The notes beneath the pieces were generated by a model. That model worked only from the letters and a program-made list of their open reading frames with translations. It ran no database searches and had not been told where the DNA came from. Source: Nageia nagi (taxonomy: Eukaryota; Pinophyta). From it: a DNA stretch of 64,000 nt. The stretch lies in assembly GCA_050084985.1 (NCBI GenBank), contig JBITNC010000001.1, positions 152,148,001 to 152,212,000 on the forward strand, written 5' to 3'. Every line of letters begins with the position of its first letter. The first letter of the stretch is position 1. Of the stretch, positions 11,601 through 22,089 are shown in pieces. Made by a program: the position numbers and the translations under genes.

Positions 11601-12195
11601 ATGTTTTCAGAGTTGAAGAAATTAGAGGCAAATGTCAGCCTCTATGAAAGTACTATTGACCCCATGGAGAAGTTAGCAAAGAGGGCAAATAAAAAGCTAG
11701 GTGAGATTTCCAACGAGAAGCTTCAAGCCCTAAATGTGGGAAATAGAGTTAAGTTAATATCAGCGATTAACTACCTAGTCTGTAGGAAATGGGTGTGCCA
11801 AGAAATAAAAAATAATTTAATCAAGCAGTTGCAGGGGGTAGAAACCCAGAAAGCTAAGATAAGGAAATTATCTGAGGCTAGATTTTTAGGATTATGGAAG
11901 GAGGATAGTTCACCCATCTCTGAGGCTAAATTTTTGAAACACATTCAGGAAGATAGTCAAAAGGTGGAGGATATAGATTTATTACTGACTTCTTTTGATG
12001 AGTCAAATTTGTTTGAATTTTTTGACCAATGTGCCAATAAAGGAGTGGTCCTACAGTGGCTATTGCACAAATATGGGCAAATCTCCTACGAAATTTTGAA
12101 TAGCATAGCTCTAGCCCAATTGAGAATAAAAGACTTCTTTGAAAGACATGAAAGTTGGGGTAAGGTTGTGCAATTTTTAGGGGTTCAGAGTTGAG
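8683..12195 (+). pseudogene. G1 third ORF, ~1,170 codons, unrecognised protein with Pro-rich linker and coiled coil
   Basis: A single frame (frame 1) runs from ATG at 8683 to about 11600, where a frameshift moves it to frame 3 until the stop at 12192-12194. About fifteen stops interrupt it; each fits one transition from CAG, CAA or TGG. Residues 1-215 and about 247-480 look globular, with aromatic-rich segments such as ETGDWFFAEEGTFIRLYGF near 9613. Residues 480-625 are charged. Residues 625-725 are Pro/Ser-rich low complexity. Residues 810-950 are helical and rich in Lys, Gln and Leu, a likely coiled coil, followed by a helical C-terminus. There is no clear signal peptide and only a weak hydrophobic stretch (near 9520-9560), so env-like is not supported. 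Lying inside the LTRs, it is part of the element. I do not recognise the family. Confidence 0.75.
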
Positions 12196-12285
12196 ATAAC
12201 AAATTTCATTTTGGTATTATTTTTCAGACTGAGTTCAAAATTCCTCTTTGATAAAGGTAAAATTTTCCCCCAGAAGTTGCCATAA
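12196..12285 (+). other. 3' untranslated end of G1, no clear polypurine tract
   Basis: Ninety bases between the last ORF and the right LTR. A purine run is expected just before the LTR, but the sequence there is ttttcccccagaagttgcca followed by taa. The polypurine tract has either decayed or is of an unusual type. Confidence 0.45.
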
Positions 12286-13449
12286 TGTATATCTATACAT
12301 AATAAATTCTTTAATAAAGCCCCGATGTACTTTACTTTCAATCATGAGTTCATTTTAAGATCCCTAAGAGTTTTTCTGAAGTAAATAAAGCATGCTAGAG
12401 TGAAATGATGATGTCATGGAAGAAAGGATAGTCATAGTTTTGGTAAAGATCGGGTTCCAAAGATGGTGAGGTCAACAAGAGGTAATTGAAAAGCCAGAGT
12501 CAGTGAATAAAGCACACCAGAGCAAAATGATGATGTCACAGAAGAAAGGATAATCATAGTTTTGGAAAAGATTGGGTTCCAAAGGAGGTGAGGTCAGCAA
12601 GAGATAATTGAAGAGCTGGAGTCTGTAAATTAAGTGTTCCAAAAGTAAAGTGTTCCAGAATAAAATGATGATGTCACAGAGGAAAAGATAGTCACATTTT
12701 TGGTAAGAAATAGATCCTAGAGGAGGTGATACTTGCGAAAGGCAGAATCTTAGTTTTGAGAAGACGTTACCTTCCATGATCTTCTTAGTTTTGTAACATT
12801 CGGACAAGTGGCATATATAGATGATGATAGTTAGAAGTGGCCAGAATCTTGAGGCCATTTTTTGTAACCATTCTATTTTCATTTTCTTGTAACTGTTTAT
12901 TTTTTCAGTATAAGTGTATGAAAATAAAGTGAAGAGGGGTCAGAAGCCCTAGTTTTGCTCTTTACATTTGTTCTCTAAGATCGATAGTTTTTATCAGTAA
13001 TATGATATCATCTTGACCTTTCTTGTCTAGCACTTGTAATTGTTATTCTTAATTAGGTTACATTGTGGCAGCTTGGCATGTTTCTTGGATGATAATTATG
13101 AGCTATTAGCATAACTGTGTCTGCATACATGGTAGAGTAAAGCTGGTAAACTACTAGAGAGTGAGAGCTTGTACTATAGCTGCTACACTGGATTTAGGCC
13201 AAGGTTTCACATCCTGTGAAAGCCCGTGCTGAACTAGTGATTCACCTTTACTTTCTCTCTTGTTACCCTAAGCCCTTTGCTTAAATTCTTCGCACTCTAC
13301 TCCTTTTATTTTCTTTCCTATTACTTCTCTTATACCCAATAGATAAGGAACCGGCCTTCTCCAGAGATCAGACTATCACCATAGTCTGTTCTTAATTTAC
13401 TTTGGTTGAGATTGTTCATGGCACATATATTACACAATCCTAATCAACA
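12286..13449 (+). repeat. G1 right LTR, full length ~1.16 kb
   Basis: It starts TGTATATC and is placed to end at ...tcaaca (13449). The first 711 bases match the left LTR. The remaining 453 bases have no partner in the window and are assigned to the LTR because the copia gag resumes exactly after them. It holds the U3 tandem units, a TATA-like tatatag at 12814-12820 and AATAAA-like sequence near 12922. An alternative is that the LTR ends at 12996 and 12997-13449 is an unrelated insert; the frame argument makes that less likely. Confidence 0.7.
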
Positions 13450-13584
13450 CTTATGTTGGGAAGACTTAATTCTCTTTCACTATTTTCTAAAGTTTGCATG
13501 CTTGAAGCTCTATTTTAATCCTTGGTTTCCAAATACCAAAATTGGACCATCAAGGATGTGCTTAGGTGCAAAGGAATCTTCCAT
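13450..13584 (-). pseudogene. copia B gag N-terminus
   Basis: Minus strand, starting at ATG 13584 with MEDSFAPKHILDG, which aligns with the start of copia C gag (MVETFIPKHILDG). The residue spacing across the G1 insertion continues without gap into 1949 and lower, including the pair ALEDYNNKNEL here and ALEIYNSKNEL in C. Two TAA codons occur in this short piece. This is the 5' end of the B coding region. Confidence 0.8.
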
Positions 13585-15600
13585 TTTTACAAAAAAGAGG
13601 TTAATTGATTAAAGCACAAGAAGCATCAATATATGATTTTCAAACCATGATCACAATTACAAGTAGCATAATTATTCAACCATCATAATAATTGCATGTA
13701 ACTAACAAAACTTTAACTAACCATCAACCATTTAACTAACTATAATAACAATTACAAGTAACTAACCAATATAAACTAATCATATTTAATATTGTTGCAA
13801 TTGAAAGAAACTTGTAAAGAATTGTATAAATTAAAAAAATTGACAAGTTGTAGGTTACAAGTTAGTAACTTTGTTTGGGTTAGTAAGTTGTAAGTTAGTG
13901 TTAGTAGATTGTAAGTCATGTTAGTGCACTTTGTTTACCACCAAGTAGATTGAAGATTAGTAAGCCCTAATCTACAATTGCAGTTAGCATTTGAGGTTAG
14001 TGTTTGTAGTTAGTATTTGAAGTTAGTCCACATTTTACCATTGACTTAACTTAATTTGAGCATTTTTTTATTAACCACAAAAGAAGAACACTTACAGAAT
14101 AAGGGTTAGTAGTTTTGTTAGTTTAGGGTTTAGTTACATAACAAGGATCTAAGAGCTTTATAACATGTTCAATGTTAACACAAGTATTAACAACTTATCA
14201 TAAAGACAAGGTTATCTAATACCAACTTGCTTAGGGAAGACTTATTTCAAGGGAAGAGGTCATTTACTTGATCATAAAAGCATTAAATTCCATTATATAG
14301 CAAGTTTGAAAGTGGAGTATATGGGTTATGGATTTATTTCTTTGTCTCACAAGGATTGACCACTTTAGTATCTTGTCTCCATATTCTCTGTTCTTTGCTT
14401 TCTTCTAAAGCTTGATCTTTTTCTTATCGATTGTCTCCATTCTTGCAATAAGGCTTCTTACTTCCCTATACGTAAAAGACATCATAAATAACACTCCTAT
14501 TTGCATTTCAAAAAATAAGGTTAAAAATAAGGAAGAAAATACTTGCACAAATCCATCACTTTATTCCAAGTAATAATCATTAACAAATAAGGATTAATTT
14601 CTCCTTCCCCTTTAAAAAAAATGCACTTAATTTCCCCTCCCTTTTTTTTTTAAAAAAAAAGGGTAAACAAATAGCTTCCTTAAAAAAAATTAAAGAAGTA
14701 AGAAATGACTTGACCCTCTTAGCATAATAACATTTTTTTAGTACTTATAACAAAAAAATAACTCCTTAAAGAAAGAATTTTCCAAACTTAAAATTTTTCC
14801 TTTTTTTTTAATAAATAACTCCAAATTTTAAAGAATATCAACTTCAATTTAAAAGTAAAAAGAAAATTTCTCCTCTTTTTTTATATATAAAAAAATACTC
14901 CCCTTTTAAAAAAAATAATAATTTTTCATTTAAAAAAAAAAAAACTTCCTTGAAAAATACTTTAAAAAAATCAATTTAAACAACTATATAAAAAACAATC
15001 AAGTGGCCTTTAAATATTGTGAAATTGTCACCAACTAAGCAATCTTTAAATTTAAATCAAGTGACTTGCATTTGACATTAAATAGGGAGGATAGATTGCA
15101 CAGAAGAAGGACCATTTTATGTTAATGTAGGTCTGCAGTTGTTCGTTCTACAATCAGTGTTGGGTGAGGAGGGGTCACGCAGAGGCGGTAGAAGAGGTCT
15201 CAGATAAATTTCAATGGGTAGCAAGGAGCAGGTGAAGATCAAGCGACACTAGTGCATTAAATTATATATGTACATTTTAACATTGTAACATGATAATATA
15301 TATAATCTGATAAAAATTTTAACTTCATATTTTTCTTTCCTTTTTTTTTGGAAAATAAAAAATATGTCTTTTTTGTTTATATATAAAAAAAAAATACAAT
15401 AATTTTATAAAAAAGTTGTAGAAAAAAATTATAAATTCTATAACTTCTTTACACAACAAAATAGTGTAAAAAATCAATTGTAAGTGTACCACTCATAATT
15501 TTTTTTTATTCCCATCCTTACAATTTCTTACGCTAACCCCCAATTAAAAGCATAAACTTTTCTTACAATTTATGTTCTATAGTTTTCAATAGTCAAAAAA
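13585..15600 (-). other. AT-rich region, probably leader of copia B
   Basis: No gene is visible. 13840-14130 is rich in gttagt words. 14580-15000 is dominated by A and T runs with short C/T blocks, similar in style to the leader of copia C (about 49860-50170). A few GC-richer bases lie at 15110-15250. The position upstream of the gag ATG fits a copia leader. I find no PBS or LTR here; 31913-32750 may hold them. Confidence 0.4.
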
Positions 15601-16263
15601 TAAGAAAAAGGTTTTTCAACCCTATCTTCTTGGTTAGAGGTTCATCACCTGGTGCCCCTTCTCTCAAATTTGGAGCTATGGTTTCCATATTTATGCCTTT
15701 TATCTCACTTTATTGACCTCACTTGTCCACATATCACCTTCACATAAACCACCTAATTGCTAAATATCAAACACATAGTCTTCCAAACTATCGGTTAATA
15801 GCCATACTAAGAGCTCAAGGTCAAAAATGCATTGGTGAAAATGACTTGTCAGACCCTAATTGGGAATTTTTATTTTTCATTTTTACCCATATTGTATCAT
15901 CTTGGTGATCCTTAATTATCTGTACGATTTAGTAAAACCTTAATCACTTGGATTATTTTCTCTTTGATTGTCTCAGTTTGAAAACTTCAAGTTATTTCCA
16001 TTATTTTCTAACTCATTCTATCAAACGGTCAGGCATCCTATCTTTTCATCCATCACACCTCCCAATTTGAGGGGGATAGCTTCACACACTATTTTATTTT
16101 GATCAAAGTTTTGTAATATCTTAGCAAGTATAGCATCGACCTCATCAGGGATACTTTGAATGCATGGTCAAACTTTTTGCATCACGAGTATTCATTGGAT
16201 GCCTTTTTTTAGCTCAACATGATCAATTAGAAATCAACATACTCATACACCATAATGTTTGAT

Positions 16264-16720
16264 ATTTCTCTTATTCAAGAGTCATATGCTTGCATACTAC
16301 AGTCCAACTCTTGGTAGGTCTACGAGCCTATGGTGTTTCACCCTTCAGCTATTGGAGTAAAGCAGAGATCATTATCATATTTGTTCAATAATTGTATGCC
16401 TACATGCTATGATTCAATGCTTGGTATGTTTGCCAGCCTATGGTCACTTCCCTTCAACTATTGGGGAAAAATAGAGGTCATTTTTTCATTACCCTTCAGC
16501 TTCTAGGGTAAAGCAGAGATCATTTGTTACTTTGTACAAGTGTCGTATGCTTGCATACTATATTCCAATGCTTGGTAGGTCTATAAGCCTATGATCTTTC
16601 CCTTAAATTATTAGGGAAAAGTGGAGGCAAGCAACCTTAAACTACTTGGACATAGTAGATATCATTTACTTTCTTATCACCCTTTGATTATTGGGACAAA
16701 TCAAAGATCATTTCCCTTTA
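16264..16720 (+). repeat. tandem repeat, ~120-150-bp unit, about three to four copies
   Basis: Each copy holds tatgcttgcatacta, caatgcttggtaggt, agcctatg and then a short block with attaggg and a gatcatt end. Copies start near 16270, 16388 and 16550, with a partial unit after 16640. Spacing varies because parts of the unit (the block ending in agagatcat) are repeated on their own. Confidence 0.65.
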
Positions 16721-16784
16721 TGCACTTTAAATTAGATTAGTTTAGAAAATATTTAAATTTTGTTTTCTTATCTCAAAAACTACT

Positions 16785-17050
16785 TGATCCATCTATCATA
16801 TTTATCACAAGTCACTATCATGTTGTCCAACTTTGTCTTATATGACCTAGATCCATCTATCAGATTTATCACAAGTCACTATCATGTTCTCCAACTTTGT
16901 CTTATACAACCTATCATGTGCTAAAACTAGACTTTCTTAGATTATCATGATGTTCAACTTAGTCTTATATGGCCTATCATGTACCGAAACAAGACTCAGG
17001 TCGAATGTTTGGGGTGATCTTATACGGCCTATCATGCATCAAAACTAGCT
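16785..17050 (+). repeat. tandem repeat, ~70-bp unit, about four copies
   Basis: The unit contains tatcacaagtcactatcatg, then caactttgtcttata and cctatcatg. Two copies near 16785 and 16857 are very similar, and the next two (to 17050) are more diverged and keep cttata(tg/cg)gcctatcatg followed by aaaactag or aaacaag. Confidence 0.65.
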
Positions 17051-17157
17051 CTCATCCTAATCATTTTATGCTTATATATCATTATCATTTTCAACTTTTA
17101 GCTTATCATATTGCAAGTTTTTATACTAAACTTCTTGCAAGTTGCAAACCTCAGCAC

Positions 17158-17166
17158 AAAAAGGGG
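17158..17166 (+). promoter_or_regulatory. polypurine tract of the plus-strand Tat-like element
   Basis: aaaaagggg lies immediately before the start of an LTR copy. Its position and strand say that this LTR is a 3' LTR read on the plus strand, opposite to element E1. Confidence 0.55.
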
Positions 17167-18333
17167 TAACTATAAATACCCTAAAATCATATTTTATTCC
17201 TTTGATGATATTTTTCTAACATTTATGATATTTATCTTATCATATACTATCATGTTGATCTAACATGTTATGCAACATTTATGGTAGGTTCAATTAACAT
17301 CATTTTGGTACTTAATTCATTTTTAATATTTATTTCCAATCATCTAGATGATTATGCAGGTCCCTAATCATTTGGATGATACTATCTATGATGTTTATAA
17401 ATAGTTGATTGGGGCTCACTTTTCAATGTTAACACTTTATTTTCATGATATTTACAAATGTTGTACTATCTGCATGCAAATTTGAGTTTGTGACATCACT
17501 TTGAAGGGTTTACATCAAATATTGAGCCTACACCTTTGAGCCTCGTGATTGCTTCTCCATTCATGATGGATTGAGGTATCTTTTATAGCTTAAATATCTT
17601 TATGATATTGATTGTGAATTTCATGAGTTTTGTAGGTTTATATCATAATTAAATCTTTACTTGAAGGGTTTTATCCTCCATTAATATTGTATATTTGTTA
17701 CTTATTTAACATTTAGGCATAACTAGGCTATATCTTACACCTAGAGTTTCAACTTAGGGTTTTCCCTTTAAGGTCTAAACCTTAGGCTTTGACTTTTTTT
17801 TGTTGTTAATTAGATTTTTTTGGCTTAGATCCACCATTGTTATGCTTGTGATCATTTTCATTTACATTGTTTACTCATTTTAGTGAAATCTTTAAACATC
17901 TTTAGATCTTGATCATTTCTTGTCATATCTTATCATTTGCTATCATATATCATTGTCAAGATTATTCATCTAGGCTTGTCTATTTTCCATGTTTGAGAAT
18001 TACACTTACATAATAGGTGTATTATTATTTTCTAGTATCCTATTGATTGAGGATAAGGGAGCTTACAATATTGTATATTTGGGGTTTCACCTCACTTGAG
18101 TGCTCATAAGATCCCAAGGACTTATGATATGAAGCTCCCTTTAACATTTGTCTTCCTTTTCAGGTATTAGATATGAAAATAGCACATTCAGCATAAAGGA
18201 CATCTTCTCAACCCTCTCATTGTTAAATTTTCATAACACCAATAGGAAAATTACATGCAAATGCTATCTTATCCTTTAATCATTCATAAGGTGTTTTGAG
18301 TGGTTAAGTTGTAAGGATTTTGAGGCATTTACA
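17167..18333 (+). repeat. Tat-like LTR, plus orientation
   Basis: About 1.17 kb that matches the reverse complement of 30753-31912 from one end to the other: cctaaaatcatattttattc near the start, the gggtttagacctt region and the tgaggcatttacaaatg end. It begins taactataaataccc, which resembles the start of the E1 and E2 LTRs (gtaaacaTCC/CCC), so TG may have decayed. A short tggagcccg after the end could be read as a primer site, but the PPT in front argues for a 3' LTR. Confidence 0.65.
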
Positions 18334-20150
18334 AATGGAGCCCGATAAATAGCTTGCAACAATTGATAAAATGATGGAGTTAGGCCATGAAACTTAACAT
18401 GTTAATTTACTTTAAATTGATAATAGGCTGAGAACTAATGGATTTAAAATAGGGTTCATTTTACCCATGAATATTCGTTAATAAGCGAATTTTAAGGATC
18501 CTCAACATTGAAAATGGCTAATTTTAGGAGTTTTAAAAAGTCTAATTCACCAAAAATTTCATAATTTTTTTTATTTTTTTAGTCAAATCTCCAATATTTT
18601 TAAGAAATTTCCAAAAATAGCCATTATTTTTCAAACATTTCTAAAAATCATCGATATTTTCAAAAAAACTTGATCTAGATTTATCAAATATTTTCTAAGA
18701 TATTTTCATGGAGGGGCTCTTAAAATGAACTTGATTTAAAAATGGATGCGATTTTACTATGTTTAAATTGCAAAATCAAAGCTAATGTTTTAGAGTACCA
18801 AATTTTAGAACCTTTATCCTTAAACCAAAATAGACTGAGAAATGGTTACAAATTGACTTGAAATGGTACAATATGACATGATAATACCTAATGAGGTATA
18901 ATGTAAATAATTTACAAGTTAGGACCATAATGTAACACAAGTGATTGGCTAGGGTGATCGCGTGCATGTATGTGAGGGTTCCCCTTCAGATATAAAACCA
19001 ACCACTAAGATGTCACCTAAACTAGATGAAACTAACTTTATAGGACTATTGATATGAATGTGAATGTATCGGAACTAATCATTCATCAAACTAACATAGT
19101 TACACTAGTTTTTGAATGCTAAAAATTAATAATTTGGATAAAATGATAAAAGTACAAATATGACCAAAAGTGACATAAATGCAACAAAGTCACAAAATAA
19201 CCCTTAAAAAGATATGAAAAAGGTATAATACAAAATAAAAAATTATCAAAAAACCAAAATTGTACAAGCATCTATAACTAATGAGGATGAAAGATGTGGC
19301 ATTTGACAAATGTTCATCTATAGCACAAGTCACAATATTCTTGTATGATTTTTCCCTTAGAAACCATGCTAGTCTATAGTCTATGATCAATCCCAAGGGG
19401 ATGATTTTAATACAACCCAATATTTTATTTGAGACACAAGTGGTTGTATCATCACCAAGAAATCATGGACTAGATATAAATGGACATACAAAAAATATCA
19501 TTAATGGGTACCTTGCATGATTAGGATGCAATGGACCCAACACATCAATCAAGATAAATAATACAAATGTGAATGAATGCAAGATAAAAGATTAATGCAA
19601 ATAATAACTTGTTCAATCTAGGTTATTTTGAGATTAACTTCCACTCATTCAGGATTGTGCTTGCTTTTTTTGCTTAAAAAAGATAATGTCCAATAGTCTC
19701 AATCTAGATGAGGATCAAGAGTGGTGAAAAATAGAATGATAAATGCAAAGTGTTGGCAAGTGATTAGAAGATACAATGATACAAGAATTAATGCATGATA
19801 GGAGGGATATGAGTGATTTATGTTCTTTGTGCACCTAAAAAAGGTAGGATGATATTAAAAAGTGGAGAACCATCTGACTATCAACTCCCCATGACATGAT
19901 CAAAAAATAAAACAAAGTGATAAGACAAAGAAAGTGGTACAATGCATAAGTCTAAGGAAATGCCTACACGTAATAAACCCCTTGTAATTTACTATAAATT
20001 AGATGGGCGACTAGATCAAGATGATATGCTATGATAAATAAATCCATGATCACAAAATGTTATGTATGATCAAATGAATAAAAATCAATAATCAAGTACA
20101 AATAAATAGAGATGAACAAGGAAAATACAAGCATAGAATGGACAAGGTGG
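18334..20150. other. no gene recognised
   Basis: AT-rich sequence of 1.8 kb without a convincing frame, repeat or RNA gene. On the minus strand it lies downstream of the E1 integrase, so it should include the 3' end of E1, yet I find no LTR copy in E1 orientation here. Confidence 0.5.
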
Positions 20151-21310
20151 ATGATGTTGATAGGCTCAAGATCTTCTTATCCCTCTAAATATGATAAATG
20201 GTAGGTGTCTATGTCGAATTTCCTCTTGATGATGTAAGGCCCTAACCAATTCGATGCAAACTTATCGTAAAGAGGTTGCTCAAGGTGTGACTACTATTGA
20301 TTCTCTTTAATTACTAAGTCACCAATCTCGAACTCTCTAGGTATAACCTTTTTTATATACATATTTCAACCATTCTTGATATACTTTATGATGTTTAATG
20401 GCATTAACACATCACTCATCAAAAAGGTTAAGCTAATCTAATATGTCCTATCTAGCTTCCTCATCTAGAATGAGACCCTGAAGCTAAACTCTCAAAGACA
20501 AAATCTCTAACTCAAGTGGTATGATTTCTTCCACACCATAGACTAATAAGAAGGGCATGTCCCCTATAAGTGTCCTAATACTAATGCAATAGGCCCATAA
20601 TGCATATGGGAGACACTCATGTCAATTCCTATGATTATCATTAATCATATTTTTTAGGATAGTGACTATAGTTTTGTTGGATGCCTCTGCCTGACCATTA
20701 CCTTAGGGGTAATATAGGGTGGAGAAAAAATTTTGAAAATTATACCCATTACATAAGTCCCTCACATCCTAATTCTTGAAAAAAAACCCATTATATGAAA
20801 TGATCTTGTGTGGAATGCCAAACCTGTATATAATGTGTGTATTAATAAAGTTGGTAATCTTAGGACTCATGGTGGACACAAGTGGTTCAGCCTCAATCCA
20901 CTTGGTAAAGTACTCTATTGTAGTGATAATAAATTTATAGCCACCTAAAGAGGGAGGTACAAATTTCCATACTAGATCAAAATCCCACTATGTAAAAAGT
21001 GACATAGACTAGATAGGATTAAGTGCCAATGCAAGTAAATGTTGCAAATAAGAATGTTGTTGATTCTTAACACATGTCTTGATATATTCCTGACAATACC
21101 ATTTCATGGTAGGATAATAGTACCCCATTCTAAGAATATGTTTAGCAATGGAAATTCCATTAAAGTGCCCACCATATATATCATTATAAAAAGTGTGAAT
21201 AGCAATAAACTGATCACAGATCTTTAAACAATGTAATAGGACTCCATTATATGATTTTTTGTAGATAACATCTCCTAAAATAGCGTAACAAGAAGCCTTT
21301 TGCTTCAATG
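20150..21310 (-). pseudogene. E1 integrase
   Basis: The minus strand shows the zinc-binding part (GGHFNG, about 21160; then CQEYIKTCVKNQQH near 21075), a core with WDFD (about 20985), ISYNGF (about 20795) where SDNG is expected, and GNGQAEASNKT near 20690. The C-terminal DKFASNWLGPYIIKRKF lies near 20220-20270. Of the three acidic residues the middle one is Tyr. Many TAA/TAG codons sit at likely Gln sites. The enzyme would be dead. Confidence 0.8.
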
Positions 21311-21489
21311 TTTATGTTTCATCAAGAGATAAGTTAGGAGGTAAAGCATTCCACTTTAGATGCTCATGCAATTATTTGTACCATAATTCATATGTCTAAC
21401 CAATGATCTCATTAACTGGAGCATAAGGAAGACTCTACAGTAAAGGTGCCTTAAGGGTAGACTCCTTCAAAGTCATTATCTCCACATGT

Positions 21490-21960
21490 TGAATATGTAT
21501 ATGGGTATAGGGTGGAATAAGTGACCATAAGTATGCCATGGTATCTATAATATGTTGGATGATCGAGGGACTGCCTCAATTTTATATGCTTTAAACCATT
21601 TCACTAACCTCAATGCCATATCTTGATAAACCTTTAAAAGATCATTATGGCATTGGTAGATTACCATAATCTTATTGAAAACCAATTGTGAGTCTCCATA
21701 TATGATAAGCCTTTCAAATTTTAACTCAATGGTTACCTTGAGTACCAAGATCAATGCTTTGTACTTTACATTATTGTTGATGCATGGAAAGTCAAGTTTG
21801 AAGGAATAAGGGATAGGGACACCTTGGGGGTGAAGAAGAAAACTCCAACCCCTCCCCCTTATTCACATCTTGAACCATCAAAGTACATGGTGATATCATG
21901 GTCCTCTTAGGTATCCACTATTTCTTCCACATCATTAATTTTAAACATGTCCTCATCAGG
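21490..21960 (-). pseudogene. E1 second RNase H (aRH type), between RNase H and integrase
   Basis: The minus strand carries MYFDGS near 21885 (first catalytic Asp kept), the YKALILVLKVTIEL helix near 21740 where Lys stands in place of Glu, GDSQLVFNKI near 21680 with Asp kept, and VPRSSNILADALA near 21545. Location after the gypsy RNase H and before the integrase is the arrangement described for plant Tat elements. Compare G1 and G3, where the same kind of domain precedes the RT. Confidence 0.75.
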
Positions 21961-22089
21961 GAGGGTGATCTCTAGAGGGAAAGTAGCCTGAATAAGTACC
22001 TCAACCAATTGATCAGCTATGACCTGACCCTTAATTGACTTCTTATTGAAGAAGACTAAGTCAAACTCGGATAGTGAACATGATCCACC

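Larger units (their letters stand above)
1950..13449 (+). mobile_element. G1: Ty3/gypsy retrotransposon with an extra 3' ORF, inserted in copia B gag
   Basis: Repeats starting at 1950 and 12286 (TGTATATC) bracket gag, protease, RNase H, RT-RNase H, integrase and a third long ORF, all on the plus strand. The right end is placed at 13449 because removing 1950-13454 joins the two halves of copia B gag at the same residue spacing as in copia C. The flanking 5-mers then read tttat (1945-1949) and cttat (13450-13454), a one-mismatch target-site duplication. The left LTR is cut short at 2658, and the rest of that LTR, the PBS, the leader and the gag N-terminus are gone. A hand comparison of the shared 710 bases of the LTRs gives about 50 differences, nearly all transitions, so the element is old. 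Confidence 0.8.
15601..17157 (+). other. 3' untranslated region of a plus-strand Tat-like gypsy
   Basis: No reading frame of note. The right half is made of two tandem-repeat families (listed separately), directly followed by a polypurine tract and an LTR. Tandem repeats just upstream of the 3' LTR are known in plant Tat/Ogre elements, which is why I assign this stretch to such an element. Its coding part is not visible to the left. Confidence 0.45.

Noticed and set aside
2704-12195. TAG/TAA could encode Gln, as in ciliates and some green algae
   Set aside because: The same frames also have TGA stops, several frameshifts, and loss of catalytic Asp and Cys residues. G3 and copia relatives keep CAA/CAG at some of the same sites. 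Decay explains all of it; a recoded genome would not produce the frameshifts.
16264-17050. CRISPR-like array
   Set aside because: Units are adjacent and diverged with no unique spacers of constant length, in plant nuclear DNA.
18782-19420. Small minus-strand ORFs of 60-76 codons in the 18.3-20.1 kb gap
   Set aside because: Composition follows the AT-rich background (many Ile, Leu, Phe, Tyr), with no motif and no homologous copy in the window.
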